From NCBI RefSeq assembly GCF_022376445.1, contig NW_025954971.1, positions 62,001-126,000 on the forward strand: a DNA stretch of 64,000 nt, read 5' to 3'. Source of the DNA: Fomitopsis serialis. Its lineage: Eukaryota > Basidiomycota > Agaricomycetes > Polyporales > Fomitopsidaceae. Made by a program: the position numbers and the translations under genes. The notes below the pieces were generated by a model that searched no databases, had not been told where the DNA came from, and saw only the letters and a list, made by a program, of their open reading frames with translations. Of the stretch, positions 38,419-50,287 are shown in pieces (position 1 is the first letter of the stretch; each line of letters starts with the position of its first letter).

Positions 38419-39639
38419 CCCTTGAAGTGGACTCCGCCCAGTCATCATTATTGGTAGCTCGTCGAAAGCAGCTAAGAGTGGCATCGTGAGCGCGTATACA
38501 CAGGGAATGTTGCCCTATGCCCGTACTGGCTGCCTATGCCACGATACTACAGTAGTCGTCTGTGGGTGGAAAGGCCGCATGAGACCGACCTCAAGCCTGA
38601 GGATCGTGTACGCTAGATGAATGTAGGACACGACGGACCGGGGATTCATCTCCGCGACAGATGCACCTCCATTCACTTGCAGCGCCGCCAAACGACATAG
38701 ACTATTGAGCTGGAATAGCGTCTATCTGTCAGACAGACGGGAGAGTCCTTTGACCGTGCGATCTTCACCCACGAAGGCTACGACGCACCATTCTATTGTA
38801 CTATGAATAGTACTCACCCGCGGCGGTTGGCACTCGACACCCTCTAAGAAATGGTACCATATCGCCGTCGCCCCGGCGGCGGTTCACTTGTCTTGATCAA
38901 GGCTTGTATGTCAGCAAGACGAGTCGGACTGCGGATTCGTTGGGGCTAGGATCCTCGGCATCAGCCTGAAGGTCCGGGCTGAGGAGGAGCATGCGTTCCA
39001 CTCTGGGACCTACGCATCTCCGGCTATGCAAAACGCAAGAGCACACATTCCGTGAACAGCCTGGCTACTGGCAAATATACATACCAGCTGGATCCTATGT
39101 TGCGTACAAATGAAAGTTTCAGCCCCCTGTACTCAACAATATCCATAAGTAAGCTACCGTGCCATGGACGTCGTCGATCTTCTGCTACTAGTACTCATTC
39201 CTGTCCTCAAAGCGCCGGATCTCGATCAGGATGTGGCTGGCAAGGCTGAGCGGCAGTGCGCTGCGACGCATTCAATGCAGGTTGTCGATCGTTCACCAAT
39301 GTCTGCGAGCGGGATCTGACAATCAACATATCAGCCTCCATCTAGATCATGTCCTATTTACGCTCAAGTACTAGAAGCATAATCCGCAATGGCCAGACGC
39401 GGCGGCACCGACGCTGGCAGCGGCCAGAGCGCCGGTTTGCGGAAGTGGAGGTATTCGCCTAGTCTTATGATGAATTGATGCATGGAAGCCGAGTCACGTA
39501 AATCTCACGCAGCGGCTTGACCTCACTTGACTGACAAGATTGCGCAGAGCACAACCATAAAATGATCCCTGGTCTAAGCAACAGATTCCATTCAAGCACC
39601 GAAAAGCCTTCGTTCAAGCCTACGTCATATACCGATGAT

Positions 39640-40146
39640 CTAAGAAACAGAGAACTGCGCGGATTCGGCGTATATCTCGTTCACGTTGCTGTCATAACAA
39701 TCAATAACGCAAGTAATAGGGCGAACCATGAAAGCACTCACGTCACATTAGCTGCGTTCAAGACGTATTGCCTTCCGTACCAATGTCGTCAAGTGATGCT
39801 CTGACTAGTGCGATGGATTGAGGACTTACCCAGCGGCGACATCGGGCACGGTGATGGACACCGACCCCTCGTCAGTCGGGACATCGGCAGCGAGCGCGAA
39901 GGCTTCCCCGTTCGAGTCTGCCGACACGAGCGTCAAGGAGAAACTGGCAGGATCTCCGGACTGGCTTGTCCAGCCCACAGTGACCGTATCTCCTGGGTAC
40001 CACCCAGAAGTCGGACTATCGAGCTCGAGGGCATTGGCAATGGAAAAGAGCAGGATCAACGAGCTAAGTACATGGTTGTTGAGTGTGAGTGGTCAGATGC
40101 CTATTGATCGCTGTAATGACGCCACGTACCTCAGAGCCAGCTTCAT
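39640..40146 (-). CDS. small secreted Kre9/KNH-like (Ig-fold, Ser-Thr-rich GPI family) protein
   Basis: Exons 40130-40146, 39830-40063 and 39640-39688 total 300 nt and encode 99 aa. The signal peptide is MKLALSSLILLFSIANA with likely cleavage after ANA. Then comes one beta-sandwich domain typical of the family (LELDSPTSGWYPGDTVTVGW, SFSLTLVS, GSVSITVPDVAAG) and a final strand EIYAESAQFSVS. Third-exon coding is supported by its conservation in the neighbouring copy. Members act at the fungal cell wall, some in beta-1,6-glucan assembly. There is no Ser-rich stalk or GPI signal here, so this copy is probably simply secreted. The second intron is 141 nt, longer than usual, and its placement is the least certain point. 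Confidence 0.7.
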
Positions 40147-40220
40147 TGTTGACGATGAGAGAGGTGGTTGCTGAAGTGTGCGTGTTGTGCTTGCCTGGCG
40201 ATTGCACCCCGAGTGCACGG

Positions 40221-40228
40221 TTTATATA
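40221..40228 (-). promoter_or_regulatory. TATA box of the KNH-like copy 2
   Basis: TATATAAA on the minus strand, about 75 bp upstream of the ATG at 40146. It is conserved with copy 1. Confidence 0.6.
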
Positions 40229-40905
40229 CGCTTGGAATGAACTCCACGCGTTCGGCATTATTGGTAGTTCGTCGAAAGCAGCTAAGAGTGAGATCATCAT
40301 AGGCGGGGAACTATGCCCTATGAGCGTACTGGCTGCCTGTGTCACGACACTGCAGTACCATCTGTGTGTCGTTGTAGGGCCGCATGAGACCGAGCTTGAG
40401 GATCACGTACGTTAGATGGATGCAGGACACGACAAGACCGGGGATTCTTCTCCGCGACAGAGGCACTTCCATTGACTTGCAGTGCCACTAAACGACACAG
40501 ACTATTGAGCTGGAATAGCGTCTATCTGTCAGACAGTCGGGACAGTCCTTTGGCCGTGCGATTTTCACTCACGAAGGCTACGACGCACCATTGTGCTATA
40601 AATAGAACTCACCCGCGGCGACCACTAGACACCGTCTGAGAAACGGGACTTGTATGTTAGCAAGACGAGTCGCCGACTCGAAATCGCACCAGTGCGGATT
40701 GTTGAACAGTGGAAAGTGTAAACTGGGGTTATTGGACCGGCCCATCCTCGCCATCAGCAGGCTGACTCGGATTCTGGTCCTGGTCCTGGCTGAAGGTCCA
40801 GGAGGAGCATGTGTTCCACTCTGGACCTACGCATTTCCGTATACGCGGAACGCAAGAGCAGACATTCCGTAAACAGCCAACACACATACCAGCTAGATCC
40901 ATACA

Positions 40906-41727
40906 CTGGCCGTGACTAACTACCTGTACCTGTGTCCATGCATGAATGGCACGCAGACCATACATAGATTATGCATCAGTCATGCATGAGCGTAGCGCTC
41001 CTATGCATGACCTGATATAGCCTTCGCCTGCCATTTACGGGTCGCCCGCCGGCCACTGCGCCGTCGCCGGCTACCTCGCCCCTAATTGGGTGCTTGTCGT
41101 GGCTCTTGACAGCACTGTGCCCGATCTGCGATTGCGGTGAGATACCGATCCAACGTGTGCGCACTCACCTATCCCGAAGTAGCGAACTTGGCCAGACCAG
41201 GCACCGAGCTGTCAAGTCACCGTCACGGCTTATACGGATCGAAGTCCAGACGCCTGTCGTCGAGCTCGCTCAGTATTGTATGAAGTGTAGACGCCCTGAG
41301 ACTGCCGTTTTGGCTAAGTCCTGAGTGCTGTGCAGTAATGTACTCGGAGAAGGAGACGGAGACGGAGACGTCGTAGACTGACACATCGTTCTTTGTGTCA
41401 TAGTTGAGTTGTAGTCTTAGTGATTATGCAGTCACACAGCATCTGAGTTCGTATGATCACCACATTTTATTCTCGATTTGTCAGGGTACGACACAGGCAA
41501 GAACAGCCACATCAATGACACAGTACTACTTGGCGACGGCAGAGGTAAGCTACGATACGACACGGCGGGGACACGTTAGGATATCAGGCAGAGCACCGTG
41601 CATGGTAGTCACTGCGAATCATGTATGAGAGTGCACACTGGCAGTGACCACTGCAATTCATATAAAACCCCTTTGTTATGGTTACTGTAGTTTATGCATG
41701 GGCCTGCCAGGAGCTGGTGAGGGTTGA
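40906..41727. other. intergenic region before the Hsp20 gene 3' end
   Basis: No supported gene. It contains a short GGAGAC microsatellite (three units, 41352-41369). Confidence 0.45.
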
Positions 41728-43040
41728 TCACACGAGGGGCACGTCTTGCGGCTGGAAGGCTTGCGTTGGTTGACCGCCGGGTATTCTCAGCGTGAGCACA
41801 CCGTCTTCCATGATCGCGTGCACGTCGCGAGGCTGACGAGCAACTGCCTCAGCGATGGTCGTCCATTGAGATACGGCACCACGCACCTGGGTCTCTGGCG
41901 GTACGCCGATGCTTTTGGAGAAATCACCAAACTTGCGCTCCCGGATCGTGTGCCCCCGCTCCGTGCCGAGTGCACTGCGAGACGTGCCGGACACCGTGAG
42001 CTGCTTGACGCGACTGAACGGGCAGGTTGCGATGGAGATGCGGACGTCGCTCTTCTTCACGCCCGGGAGCTCGAACATGGCGATCACGACGTTCTCGACG
42101 GTGTCGAACTGGATGTCGGTGCAGATGTTGTAGCGGCGCGGTGCCCCTTGTGAGCTCGCGCTTCGGACGACACGGTCGGGGTCGTAAGCGCACACGCGAG
42201 CTGCAAGTAGTCGCATACGCACCTGGTCCCCGCACCGCCCGCTGCGCTCTGTCTCAATACGCGGTCCCGCCAAAGACTCACTGCAGGACATGTCACGGAC
42301 ATTGACGCCGCCATGGCGGACGTAGTCAGCGTGCTCGCGTTTGCAAAGGCTGGACGCGTCTGTTGCACATGCTGCGTCTGCATCTGCGGGGGCGGAGCCA
42401 TCTCAGGCTCGCGGCCCTCTGTAACACGATGCGAGCGGGACTCGGGGGCGGAGGACACCCTCGGCGTGCCTCTGCCCGCCGCCGCCGAGTGTGGGCGGCG
42501 ATATGGGTGTGCGCTATGCGCGATGCGTGTATTCCTGGCAGGACCGACACTGCTCGGTCCTGCGCCAGACGAAGATGCACCGGGGCTCTCGCTCGTGGAG
42601 ATGTGCAATGGCGGCTTACTCGAAGCACGCCGGCTACCAGACGTCTCGGCCTTGCGCTCATCACTCGTGGGTGTCTGTTGCTGGCGAAAATCTTCCTGCG
42701 TGATGTTGTCGAATCGATACTGCGCAGAATACGCTGGCCGCTCTTGCAGTTGGATTGTCGTCGGTTGCTGGTATGTCGGTTGCGGCTGAGGCTGAGGCTG
42801 GAGTTGAGGCTGGAGTTGAGGATGCAGTCTGAGCTGAGGCTGGGGCGGCGGCTGTTCAAGCTGTTGCTGCATGAACGTGAACTGTTCAATCTGTTCTTGC
42901 TCTTCGGGCGTCGTGTACTGCGAAACCAGCGGGGTCATCGGTTGCGGGGTTGTGTCATGCTCACTGGTGGCCATGTCCCAGGTGCCAGCGAAGTACTGGG
43001 GTGTGGACGGGTCTGAGTGGTCGTAGGGGTAGTATGCCAT
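41728..43040 (-). CDS. Hsp20/alpha-crystallin-like chaperone with Gln/Pro-rich N-terminal extension
   Basis: The first exon (43040 downwards) starts MAYYPYDHSDPSTPQYFAGT and encodes about 240 residues. These are rich in Gln and Pro, with PQPQLQ-type repeats near 42780-42845, then Ser/Arg-rich sequence. The following exons carry the alpha-crystallin domain: ICTDIQFDTVENVVIAMFEL, PGVKKSDVRISI, KFGDFSKSIGVPPETQ and, after a 54-nt intron, MEDGVLTLRIPGG, ending QPQDVPLV with TGA at 41728-41730. Small heat-shock proteins hold unfolding clients. The long low-complexity extension, about twice the length of the core domain, is unusual and could drive condensation (inference). A TATATAT lies about 45 bp upstream of the ATG. 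Confidence 0.82.
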
Positions 43041-43080
43041 TAGGTGGGGCGAACGGCGACGCGGTCAGCGGGGGCGTCGG

Positions 43081-43087
43081 TATATAT
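43081..43087 (-). promoter_or_regulatory. TATA-like element of the Hsp20 gene
   Basis: TATATAT only 41-47 bp upstream of the chosen ATG. The leader would be very short, or the true start is at a later ATG. I found no clear heat-shock element (inverted GAA repeats spaced by 2) nearby. Confidence 0.45.
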
Positions 43088-44807
43088 CATGGCAGCGCGC
43101 TGCAATGAGGCGTTGTGATGGGACACCGCCTGACTCGTTCGTTCGGGACGGTCCCGGGGGCGGCGATACCATAAGAGGCAACTGGGGCGGCATGGCGCTG
43201 TTCGCCGTTGCCTTTTATGGTAGCGCGGGCTCGGCGGCGGTGATGCCCGTGGGCGCGGGCGGCCTAGGGCGGTCGGGAGAAGTCTTCGCACACACGTTTC
43301 TCCCACCGCGCCATGGGATCGCGCCATATCTGCGATAGCGCAAGGAACAATGGCCATCCCGCTCATTGTGGCAAGGATAGCGGGCAGCACGTGTGCTTCG
43401 AATTCTAAGCTACCGCGGTCAGACGGGAAGCGCAGGGTGTAGCAGCGTACTCACTTCGTGGACGCGAGGCACGCGTTCTGCAGAGCGTCTTTGCCTATTT
43501 GATCATGGTGTATGTAGGAGGATAGTAGTCAACGTTCGGGGTCAAGGAGGGTGGGCCGCTTCCGGAGCTGACGCACATCTTATATATGCTGGCTAACTAC
43601 TGTGGTGCGGTCATCGGTGAAAGGTGAAAGGTGAAGAGACCGTTTGAGATGTTCCATCACAGAAGTCCCATTCCAAATGCGGAAACGGACGTGCTCTATT
43701 AGGCAGGTGGCGGAGTGAAGTCTGCTGGAATGACCGCACACAACTCGACGTTGTGTCTGTCCTCCCGACAATGACCTCACTGTCATCGAGCTTATGACGT
43801 CGAGTTTCGTTTTGACAGTGTCTGCTAGTACATCCGAGTCCTGGTCATGGTGGCGGTCAGGTTGTTTGCATGTGTTGTCCAATGCCTTTGGATTCTAACA
43901 CAACCAAACATAGCAGTGGCGATATCCAGGATAATCTTGCTGTCGACGGTTGCTCCGAGTCAGTGCTTTCGGGAGCTTATGGTTGTTCCTTACCTTTATC
44001 ATATCTCCGTCTCCTGAGCCTGCTGAATTCATCCAAATCCTGTTCTTCAGCACCCTCATCCAGAAACTGAAGGAGAGACTGCCTAGTTCGCCGCGCCCTC
44101 ACCATGATATAACATCCGAGTCGTCGCAATATCTGCGTCCACCCGGAACTTCCACACTGCATCGGTGGCTAAAGCGTGCAAAGCGTATGAGCCAAAATGC
44201 AAGCATCCGTGCACATTGCTGGCGAACCGAAGTTTCCCCGGACCGCCGGCAGGGCCCTGCCTTCGTTTGAAGATGAAGTCGGGACGTCCAGTGTACCAAC
44301 AAACTCGACGTCTAAAGCTTATATGCTACACTCGAATGATCCAAGTGGACTGCATCTGCAGGTATGTTTTCGATCGTGGTCAGTCTCCTTTGTGAACGCG
44401 CGCGTCGCACAGATGTCTCGAATACCTCAACCACTTCTGGCGAGTGCACCTTCCCTCCGAATGGCGATTATCCGGAACTTTCTCATGAATATTAGGTTCT
44501 TGCGAATCACGATCAGCTTACTACCACGAGAACGAGCTAATATTAAAACGCGATGCGCGAATCGCCGTTTCTAATTGTCACACTGACTTTTTACAGCTCG
44601 ATGGCCGTAATAGACTCGAGGGTGGATCACCGACGGCGACATATTCATTCCTCGCATCGACCCTAGGATAGTCTACACGTGGTCCATGCACGCCTTCTCA
44701 CATTAAGTATTTACGTGCGAAGGGTGAGTTCGACGTTCTCTCGCTTCGGGCGGCCGCCGCCCCGCGCCGCGACGGCTTGCAGTTCGGACGCTCCCTGGCA
44801 CGATGCG
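43088..44807. other. intergenic region between Hsp20 and GH3 genes
   Basis: It contains a triple GGTGAAA repeat near 43617. A plus frame at 44197-44361 (MQASVHIAGEPKFPRTAGRA onwards) ends at a good GTATGT donor. After the next acceptor (about 44412) a different phase reads CLEYLNHFWRVHLPSEWR. This may be a gene remnant, but the phases do not join. Nothing else is supported. Confidence 0.35.
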
Positions 44808-44816
44808 TATATAAAG
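44808..44816 (+). promoter_or_regulatory. TATA box of the beta-glucosidase gene
   Basis: TATATAAAG, 62 bp upstream of the ATG at 44870, a normal distance for an inducible fungal promoter. Confidence 0.65.
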
Positions 44817-44869
44817 CCACCTCTCGACGTCCTTGCAGCCAGAGCCCTCACGGACCTACTGGCGCTGCG

Positions 44870-47800
44870 ATGCCTTCGATGGCACTCTCCCTGTTGACTG
44901 CCGCCCTCGCGCTCGTCGCTCCCGCTTTCGGGGACATATCACGACGCGCCGAGTCTGGTGCGGGCTTGACCACCCTCTCGAACAACTCGGCGGCAGCATG
45001 GCCAGGGCGTACGTACCGTAATCTGATGCATCCTGTACATGTACTCAGTGATACGCACCAGCCAGCGCCAACGGAGGGTATGCATGGGCGAGCGCATTCT
45101 CCCGCGCACAATCCCTCGTCTCGCAGATGACGCTTGAGGAGAAGATCACACTTATTACGGGCCAGCCCGGTCGTTGTGTCGGTATGACTGGCGCTGTCGA
45201 GCGACTCGGCGTTCCCGCGCTTTGCCTTGAAGACGGTCCGGCCGGTGTGCGCCCCGTCCAAGGTGTCTCTCAGTTCCCTGCGGGACAGGCGGTCGCGGCG
45301 ACTTGGGATAGAGAGTTGATCTACCAGCGCGGATATGCGATGGGGAAGGAGTTCTTTGACCAGTACGTAAACTTTGGGCTTTGTTTGATCGTGATCGATG
45401 TTGATGGTCTCCTTAGGGGTGTCAACATCGCTCTGGGTCCGGTAACGGGCGGACCTCTAGGACGGAGTCCACGCGGTGGCAGGTGAGTCGCTTCATCTGT
45501 GAAGGGCCACCGAACCGAACGGCTGATCTTACTCTCAGAAACTTTGAGGGCTTTTTCGACGACGCCTACGCTACCGGAGAGGCTGCATACATGACTGTGA
45601 GAGGTATGCAAGACTCCGGTGTCCTGGCCACGGCGAAGCATTATATCGGTTACGAACAGGAGACGTTCAGGTACGAGTGTGTGGCCGACTTGACGCCCCT
45701 GCCCTGACGTGCAACATACAGGGACCCATTCAACCAATCGGAGTCCTACGACGTCTTCCCTGTGAATGAGCAGACGCCCATTTCCTCCAACATCGACAAC
45801 AAGGCGTTGCACGAGGTCAGCATGTTCTGAACTCTGGTGGCTGATATTGACTGCTTGCGAAAGTTGTATTGTGGGGTTTCGCTGAAGCCGTCCGCGCCGG
45901 AACAGGCTACGTGATGTGGTAGGTATCCATGGGTTCGGCCCATCTGCGTCCGGGAGCTCACTTTGACTGACCTAGCTCTTACAACGAAGTCAACCAGACA
46001 CACTCGTGCGCGAACGCGTATACGTTGAACAACCTGCTCAAGGCGAGGTTGGTCATTGAGCCGGTAAATCCAACGCTTATCAAGCTCATCGTGGTCTCAC
46101 AGCTCAACTTCCAAGGAGGTGTCATGTCAGATTGGGTAAATGCGCCCCTCGCGATCGCGATCAACTGTGCGCTGAACATCGCGCTTACAGGGTGGCGATT
46201 GGGGTGACGCGGATTTCATCAACGGCGGTCTCGACATGAGCATGCCAGGTGTTGGGTTTGGCGGCATCTTCGGCCCAATGTGGGGTCAAGGGCTTATCCC
46301 CCTCATCGAGAATGGCACGATCGCAGAGTCTCGAGTGGACGACGCCGTATGCACCTTCCTTCCACTTGCATAACTGACCATTCCACTGACCTGTATGTTC
46401 GGCAGGCAATTCGTACCTTGACGCCCTGGATCTTCTCCGGCCAACCAGCATACCCCCCTCCTGCGGTGACGTGGAACGCAGATCCACAGTACTACGAGAC
46501 GGAAGACGCGTACTGGCGTGACGTCCGACAGGTCGAGACGATGACGCTCATCAGGCAGATCGGCGAGGACTCCGCGACGCTGCTCAAGAACACCAACAAC
46601 GCACTGCCCCTCCGCGCGCCGAAGGTGATCGCGATCGTCGGGAGCGATGCTGGTCCGAACGAGTTGGGCGCGCTGGACGGCGGAGGCTCGAACGCGTTCC
46701 CGACGTGGAACCTCAACGGTACGCTGACGTTGGGCGGTGGCTCGGGCTGGGCCATCCCGCCGTATGTCGTGACGCCGTACGAGGCTATCAGCTATCGCGG
46801 GCGCACGATGAATTCGCAGGTGTACGCGATCTTCAATGACACGGCGTATGATGCGGTCAATGTCACTGTACCAAGCGCCGACGTTGCGCTCGTGTTCGTG
46901 AGTGCGTTCACGAGGGAGGGTGAAGATCGTGCCACGCTGTATCTGTACGTTGCTGTGCTCGTTGAGTGCTGCTGGGATTAACGGGCTGTAACAGCGACAA
47001 TGATGACGACACGCTGATCCAGACCGTCGCGGCCAATTGCAACAACACCATCGTCGTGATGCAGTAAGTCCGCCAATCTCCCGCAGCACGTATACCTCGT
47101 CTTGCTGACGAGGCTCACAGCGCTGGTGGTCCCGTCCTCGTCGAGGCATGGATTGACAACCCGAATGTGACTGCCGTCATCGCTGCGCACTTCCCTGGTC
47201 AAGAGGCGGGCACAGCCATCACCAATGTGCTCTTCGGCGATGTCTCCCCGAGCGGCAAGTTGCCCTACACCATCGGGTACTCCCTAGACGACTACGCGCC
47301 CGATACGATCGTTGCGACGCCAGTTCTCCAGCCCCAGGCGTACTTCAACGAATCGACGCTGATCGACTACAGATGGTTCAGTGCGAACAACATCACCCCG
47401 CGCTTCGAGTTTGGCTACGGGCTGTCGTATTCAACCTTCGCGTACAGCAGTGTCTACGTCCAGAGCGTCTTCTGGCCGGACACTACGTCAGTCCAGCAGA
47501 CGCACGAGCCATTCGAGGCCTGGGACGGGAGCAACAGTATCTACGACGTCATTGCGCAGGTGACGGCACAAGTAACGAACACCGGCGATGTTGTGGCTTC
47601 CGAGACCGCTGAACTGGTGAGAGTGTCTTTAAGAACCTCTGCGCTGACTCAGACGTGTTGATGATCGGTATGTAGTACGCCACGCTTCCTGGTAGCCCTG
47701 GGATCTGGCTGCGGGGCTTTGACAAGCTGAAGGCTATGGCGCCTGGTGAGACACGCGCAGCGACGTTCCCGCTCCGCCGGAAGGATCTCTCGCTTTGGAG

Positions 47801-47903
47801 CACGGAACGCCAGCTCTGGTATATCCCCGAGGGCGAGATCCAGCTGCAAGTTGGTGCTAGTTCCACGAAGTTGTACTTGGTACGCTCCCTTCAGCTCGCT
47901 TGA
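44870..47903 (+). CDS. secreted GH3 beta-glucosidase
   Basis: The signal peptide is MPSMALSLLTAALALVAPAFG. Exons begin 44870-45008, 45062-45362, 45417-45482, 45539-45670 and 45722-45815, followed by at least seven more to TGA at 47903. GH3 landmarks: LEDGPAGVRP, GVNIALGPVTGGPLGRSPRG, TAKHYIGYEQE, the nucleophile Asp in GGVMSDW, GLDMSMPG, the C-terminal sandwich SGKLPYTIGYS and FEFGYGLSYSTF, with a probable acid/base Glu in TREGEDR, and an FnIII-like end (VTNTGDVVASETAELY). It hydrolyses cellobiose and other beta-glucosides outside the cell, completing cellulose breakdown. One T seems lost near 45875 (family motif HELYLW reads out of frame), and the splice before LNFQGGVMSDW near 46050-46105 adds one residue against homologues. 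Confidence 0.92.
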
Positions 47904-48542
47904 GGAAACCTCGTATTGACATGTGTTAATAAGACGACTTCATGGTCCCAATGAGGGAAAGGATTGCCAGGACTAGTAGTCATTGGTTCAAAGTTTCCGA
48001 ACGTTGCATAAACGTTGTGATGGAGCCGCACGGCGAAAATAATGAGAAGCTGATTCTCATGGCTCATCTTCTCGCTCTGTAGGCTGATCAAGTACATGGA
48101 AGTTTGCTGGATTGATGGTCTGTCATGCATCAACATTCGAATCTGACGAGCAAATGGTGATGCCTGTCCCAGAGGGGGAGGCCTATGCATCTTCAAGTTG
48201 ACCGGAACTTCTCATTGTCGGGTCGTGCTACAGTATGTACCCTATTCGACATCCTGGCGCTACTGAGAAGCCTAGACATGCTCAAACTCAAAGTCTAATG
48301 GATCGTTCACTCCCGCATCCAGTCGATACTTATCTCAAGCTGGTCGGAGCACCTGATGCTTCAATGTGATGGAACAGGCATTCGCAGTTTGATGGGCGCA
48401 TGGCTGTTGAGCGCTGACCGGGGCGAGACCGTACTGCTTGGTTGATGACGATTGATACGTTGGTATATATACGTGACCGACGTATGCGGCGGACACCGTA
48501 TCGCACTCGACGCCATCCATCAAAGCTCCTACGATCCTCAGG
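47904..48542. promoter_or_regulatory. intergenic region with SDR promoter
   Basis: TATATATA at 48464-48471 lies 72 bp upstream of the SDR ATG. The rest shows nothing I can name. Confidence 0.5.
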
Positions 48543-49843
48543 ATGGCCTCCGTCTCATTCGTGCCACGAGTAGCGCTGATCACAGGCGCTGCTAAGGGCA
48601 TAGGCCGCGCTATCGCCCTACGACTTGCAGACGAAGGACTGGACGTCGGCGTCAACGATGTTGCGTCAAACGCAGAAAGGCTATCAGAGGTGGTTGAAGA
48701 GATCCAAGCACGAGGAAGACAAGCATCGTCTGTGATAGCAGATGTTTCCGAAGAGTCTCAGGTCAAGGACATGATCGAGGCCGTCGTGGAGAAGCTTGGA
48801 AGATTGGATGCGGTGCGTCATTCTCAATAGGGATCAAGCTCATATAGCAGAACTACATCGCATATCATAATCTGTATAGATGATAGCCAATGCTGGCATC
48901 CCCTCTAAAGGATCGTTGATAGAAAGTACGCACGGACCAGATCAATGCTTATTGTAGTAAGTCAAGCTATCGAGATTGATAACTTCCTCGGCGACAGCCA
49001 GTGTAGAGCATTGGGACAACGTGATGAAGGTCAACGGGCGGGGCACTATGCTCTGCTACAAGTATGCTGCAATGCAGATGATCAAACAGGGAAACGGTGG
49101 CAGAATCATCGGTGAGTAATAAGCATCATGTTATCTATCTCTGAAATGCTGACGATTCTTCGATATTTTGACAGGCGCATCGTCCATGATAGGAATACGA
49201 GGTAGGATTTGACTCATCTGAGATGGCAAGACTCGGATGTCAGATACACATGAACGCACTACTAGGCGCACAAAGGCTGGCTCCCTACTGCGCGTCCAAA
49301 TTCGCTATCAGAGGCCTTACACAAAGTCTCGGTGAGCCATGCCAGTCATGAATGTTCTTCGAGAACAACTCAGTTCGGGTTAACTTGACAGCACTTGAGC
49401 TGATGGAGCATAACATTACCGTGAATGCGTACGCACCAGGCCTCATCCTCACAGACATGAGTGAGATGTTTCATGCATATGTAGATGACGCAAGGTCGTG
49501 CTGACCATACATCCCTTGTACAGCCGCCAATCCTTTGGATGCGGCGTTCGGTGGTGCTCATGGTGCTACGTTGAAAGCGGTCAGTAGGGCAGCAACAACG
49601 CATACTTGACGTACCTGACGTGGATGTTGCGACACTTTACAACAGCTACTGAATGTCCCTCTCGACTCACCCGAAGCAGGACCAGATGTCGTTGCAAGCA
49701 TTGTCGCCTACTTGGTCAAGCCCGAAGCATACTTCGTAACTGGTGCGTCGCTCGCTGGGCTGGTGCATTGCGGATTGACGAACATGTCTTGATGCACGAC
49801 AGGTCAAACGCTTTCCGTCGATGGTGGACTACTTCCTCGCTAG
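48543..49843 (+). CDS. classical short-chain dehydrogenase/reductase
   Basis: Nine exons (48543-48812, 48880-48925, 48998-49111, 49175-49201, 49266-49331, 49392-49460, 49524-49579, 49646-49742, 49803-49843) total 786 nt and encode 261 aa, the usual size of a classical SDR. The NAD(P) motif is TGAAKGIG, the NAG motif is ANAG, and the catalytic Ser is in GASSMIGIRG. YCASK holds the Tyr and Lys, followed by the C-terminal pattern ITVNAYAPGLILTDM and SVDGGLLPR. Asp at the end of beta-2 (VGVNDV) would favour NAD(H) (inference). The closest functional types are acetoin/diacetyl reductases and 3-oxoacyl-ACP-reductase-like enzymes; the substrate cannot be fixed. The gene has no frame error. It is flanked by GH3 and the coiled-coil gene with no sign of a cluster. 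Confidence 0.92.
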
Positions 49844-50151
49844 TCACTGAGGCTTGAGGCCCTTGTCGTGAATTCCATCTTGTCCATTCTTTGGTCAGCG
49901 CAAGGAGACTATTCTAAATCTTGACATGTAACACACTCACGATGCAACTGACGAGCCGATGTCAAAGGCAACTTGGATGCAATGCAGATACAATCCCTGT
50001 CTTCCGATTGGACTCGGTGCTATGTCGGACAGGAGTCGGTAGCACTCACAGATGACGCATTGTCCTACGGTGTTCCATGAGGAGAGATATCGTCGCTAGT
50101 AAGTTAGGCTAGGAGCCAGACTTACTCTTACTATAAGCCTCAAGTCTTAGT
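49844..50151. other. intergenic region before the coiled-coil gene
   Basis: 308 bp in which I see no gene or motif. Confidence 0.4.
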
Positions 50152-50179
50152 ACCCACTGTACAGTGGGTGTTATATAAG
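50152..50179 (+). promoter_or_regulatory. 18-bp perfect palindrome followed by a TATA box
   Basis: ACCCACTGTACAGTGGGT (50152-50169) is a perfect inverted repeat, with TATATAAG two bases further (50172-50179), about 110 bp upstream of the ATG at 50288. The symmetry and placement suggest a dimeric transcription factor site. Confidence 0.55.
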
Positions 50180-50287
50180 CTGTGTTGAGTGCATGCTCGC
50201 GAACAAACTTCCTTTTCTGGTAACTTAAGTATAGCGACGCGGTGTAAAATGCGGGGTTGGCGCCGACACTCATGTCTCCCGCCCAAC

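Larger units (their letters stand above)
37710..39096. repeat. direct tandem duplication, unit 1
   Basis: It matches about 39500-40905 in the same orientation. Shared landmarks run from the 3' end of the KNH-like gene (GAAAAGCCTTCGTTCAAGCC, 37801 and 39600) through both gene copies and promoters to the segment with CCAGCTGGATCC (39085) or CCAGCTAGATCC (40889). Confidence 0.85.
39500..40905. repeat. direct tandem duplication, unit 2
   Basis: Second unit of the duplication described at 37710-39096. The two units lie head to tail with about 400 bp between them that I could not align by eye. Confidence 0.85.

Noticed and set aside
42313..43016. Plus-strand frames of 158-217 codons opposite the Hsp20 gene
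   Set aside because: Their composition simply mirrors the Gln/Pro-rich repeat on the minus strand; no promoter or splice evidence.
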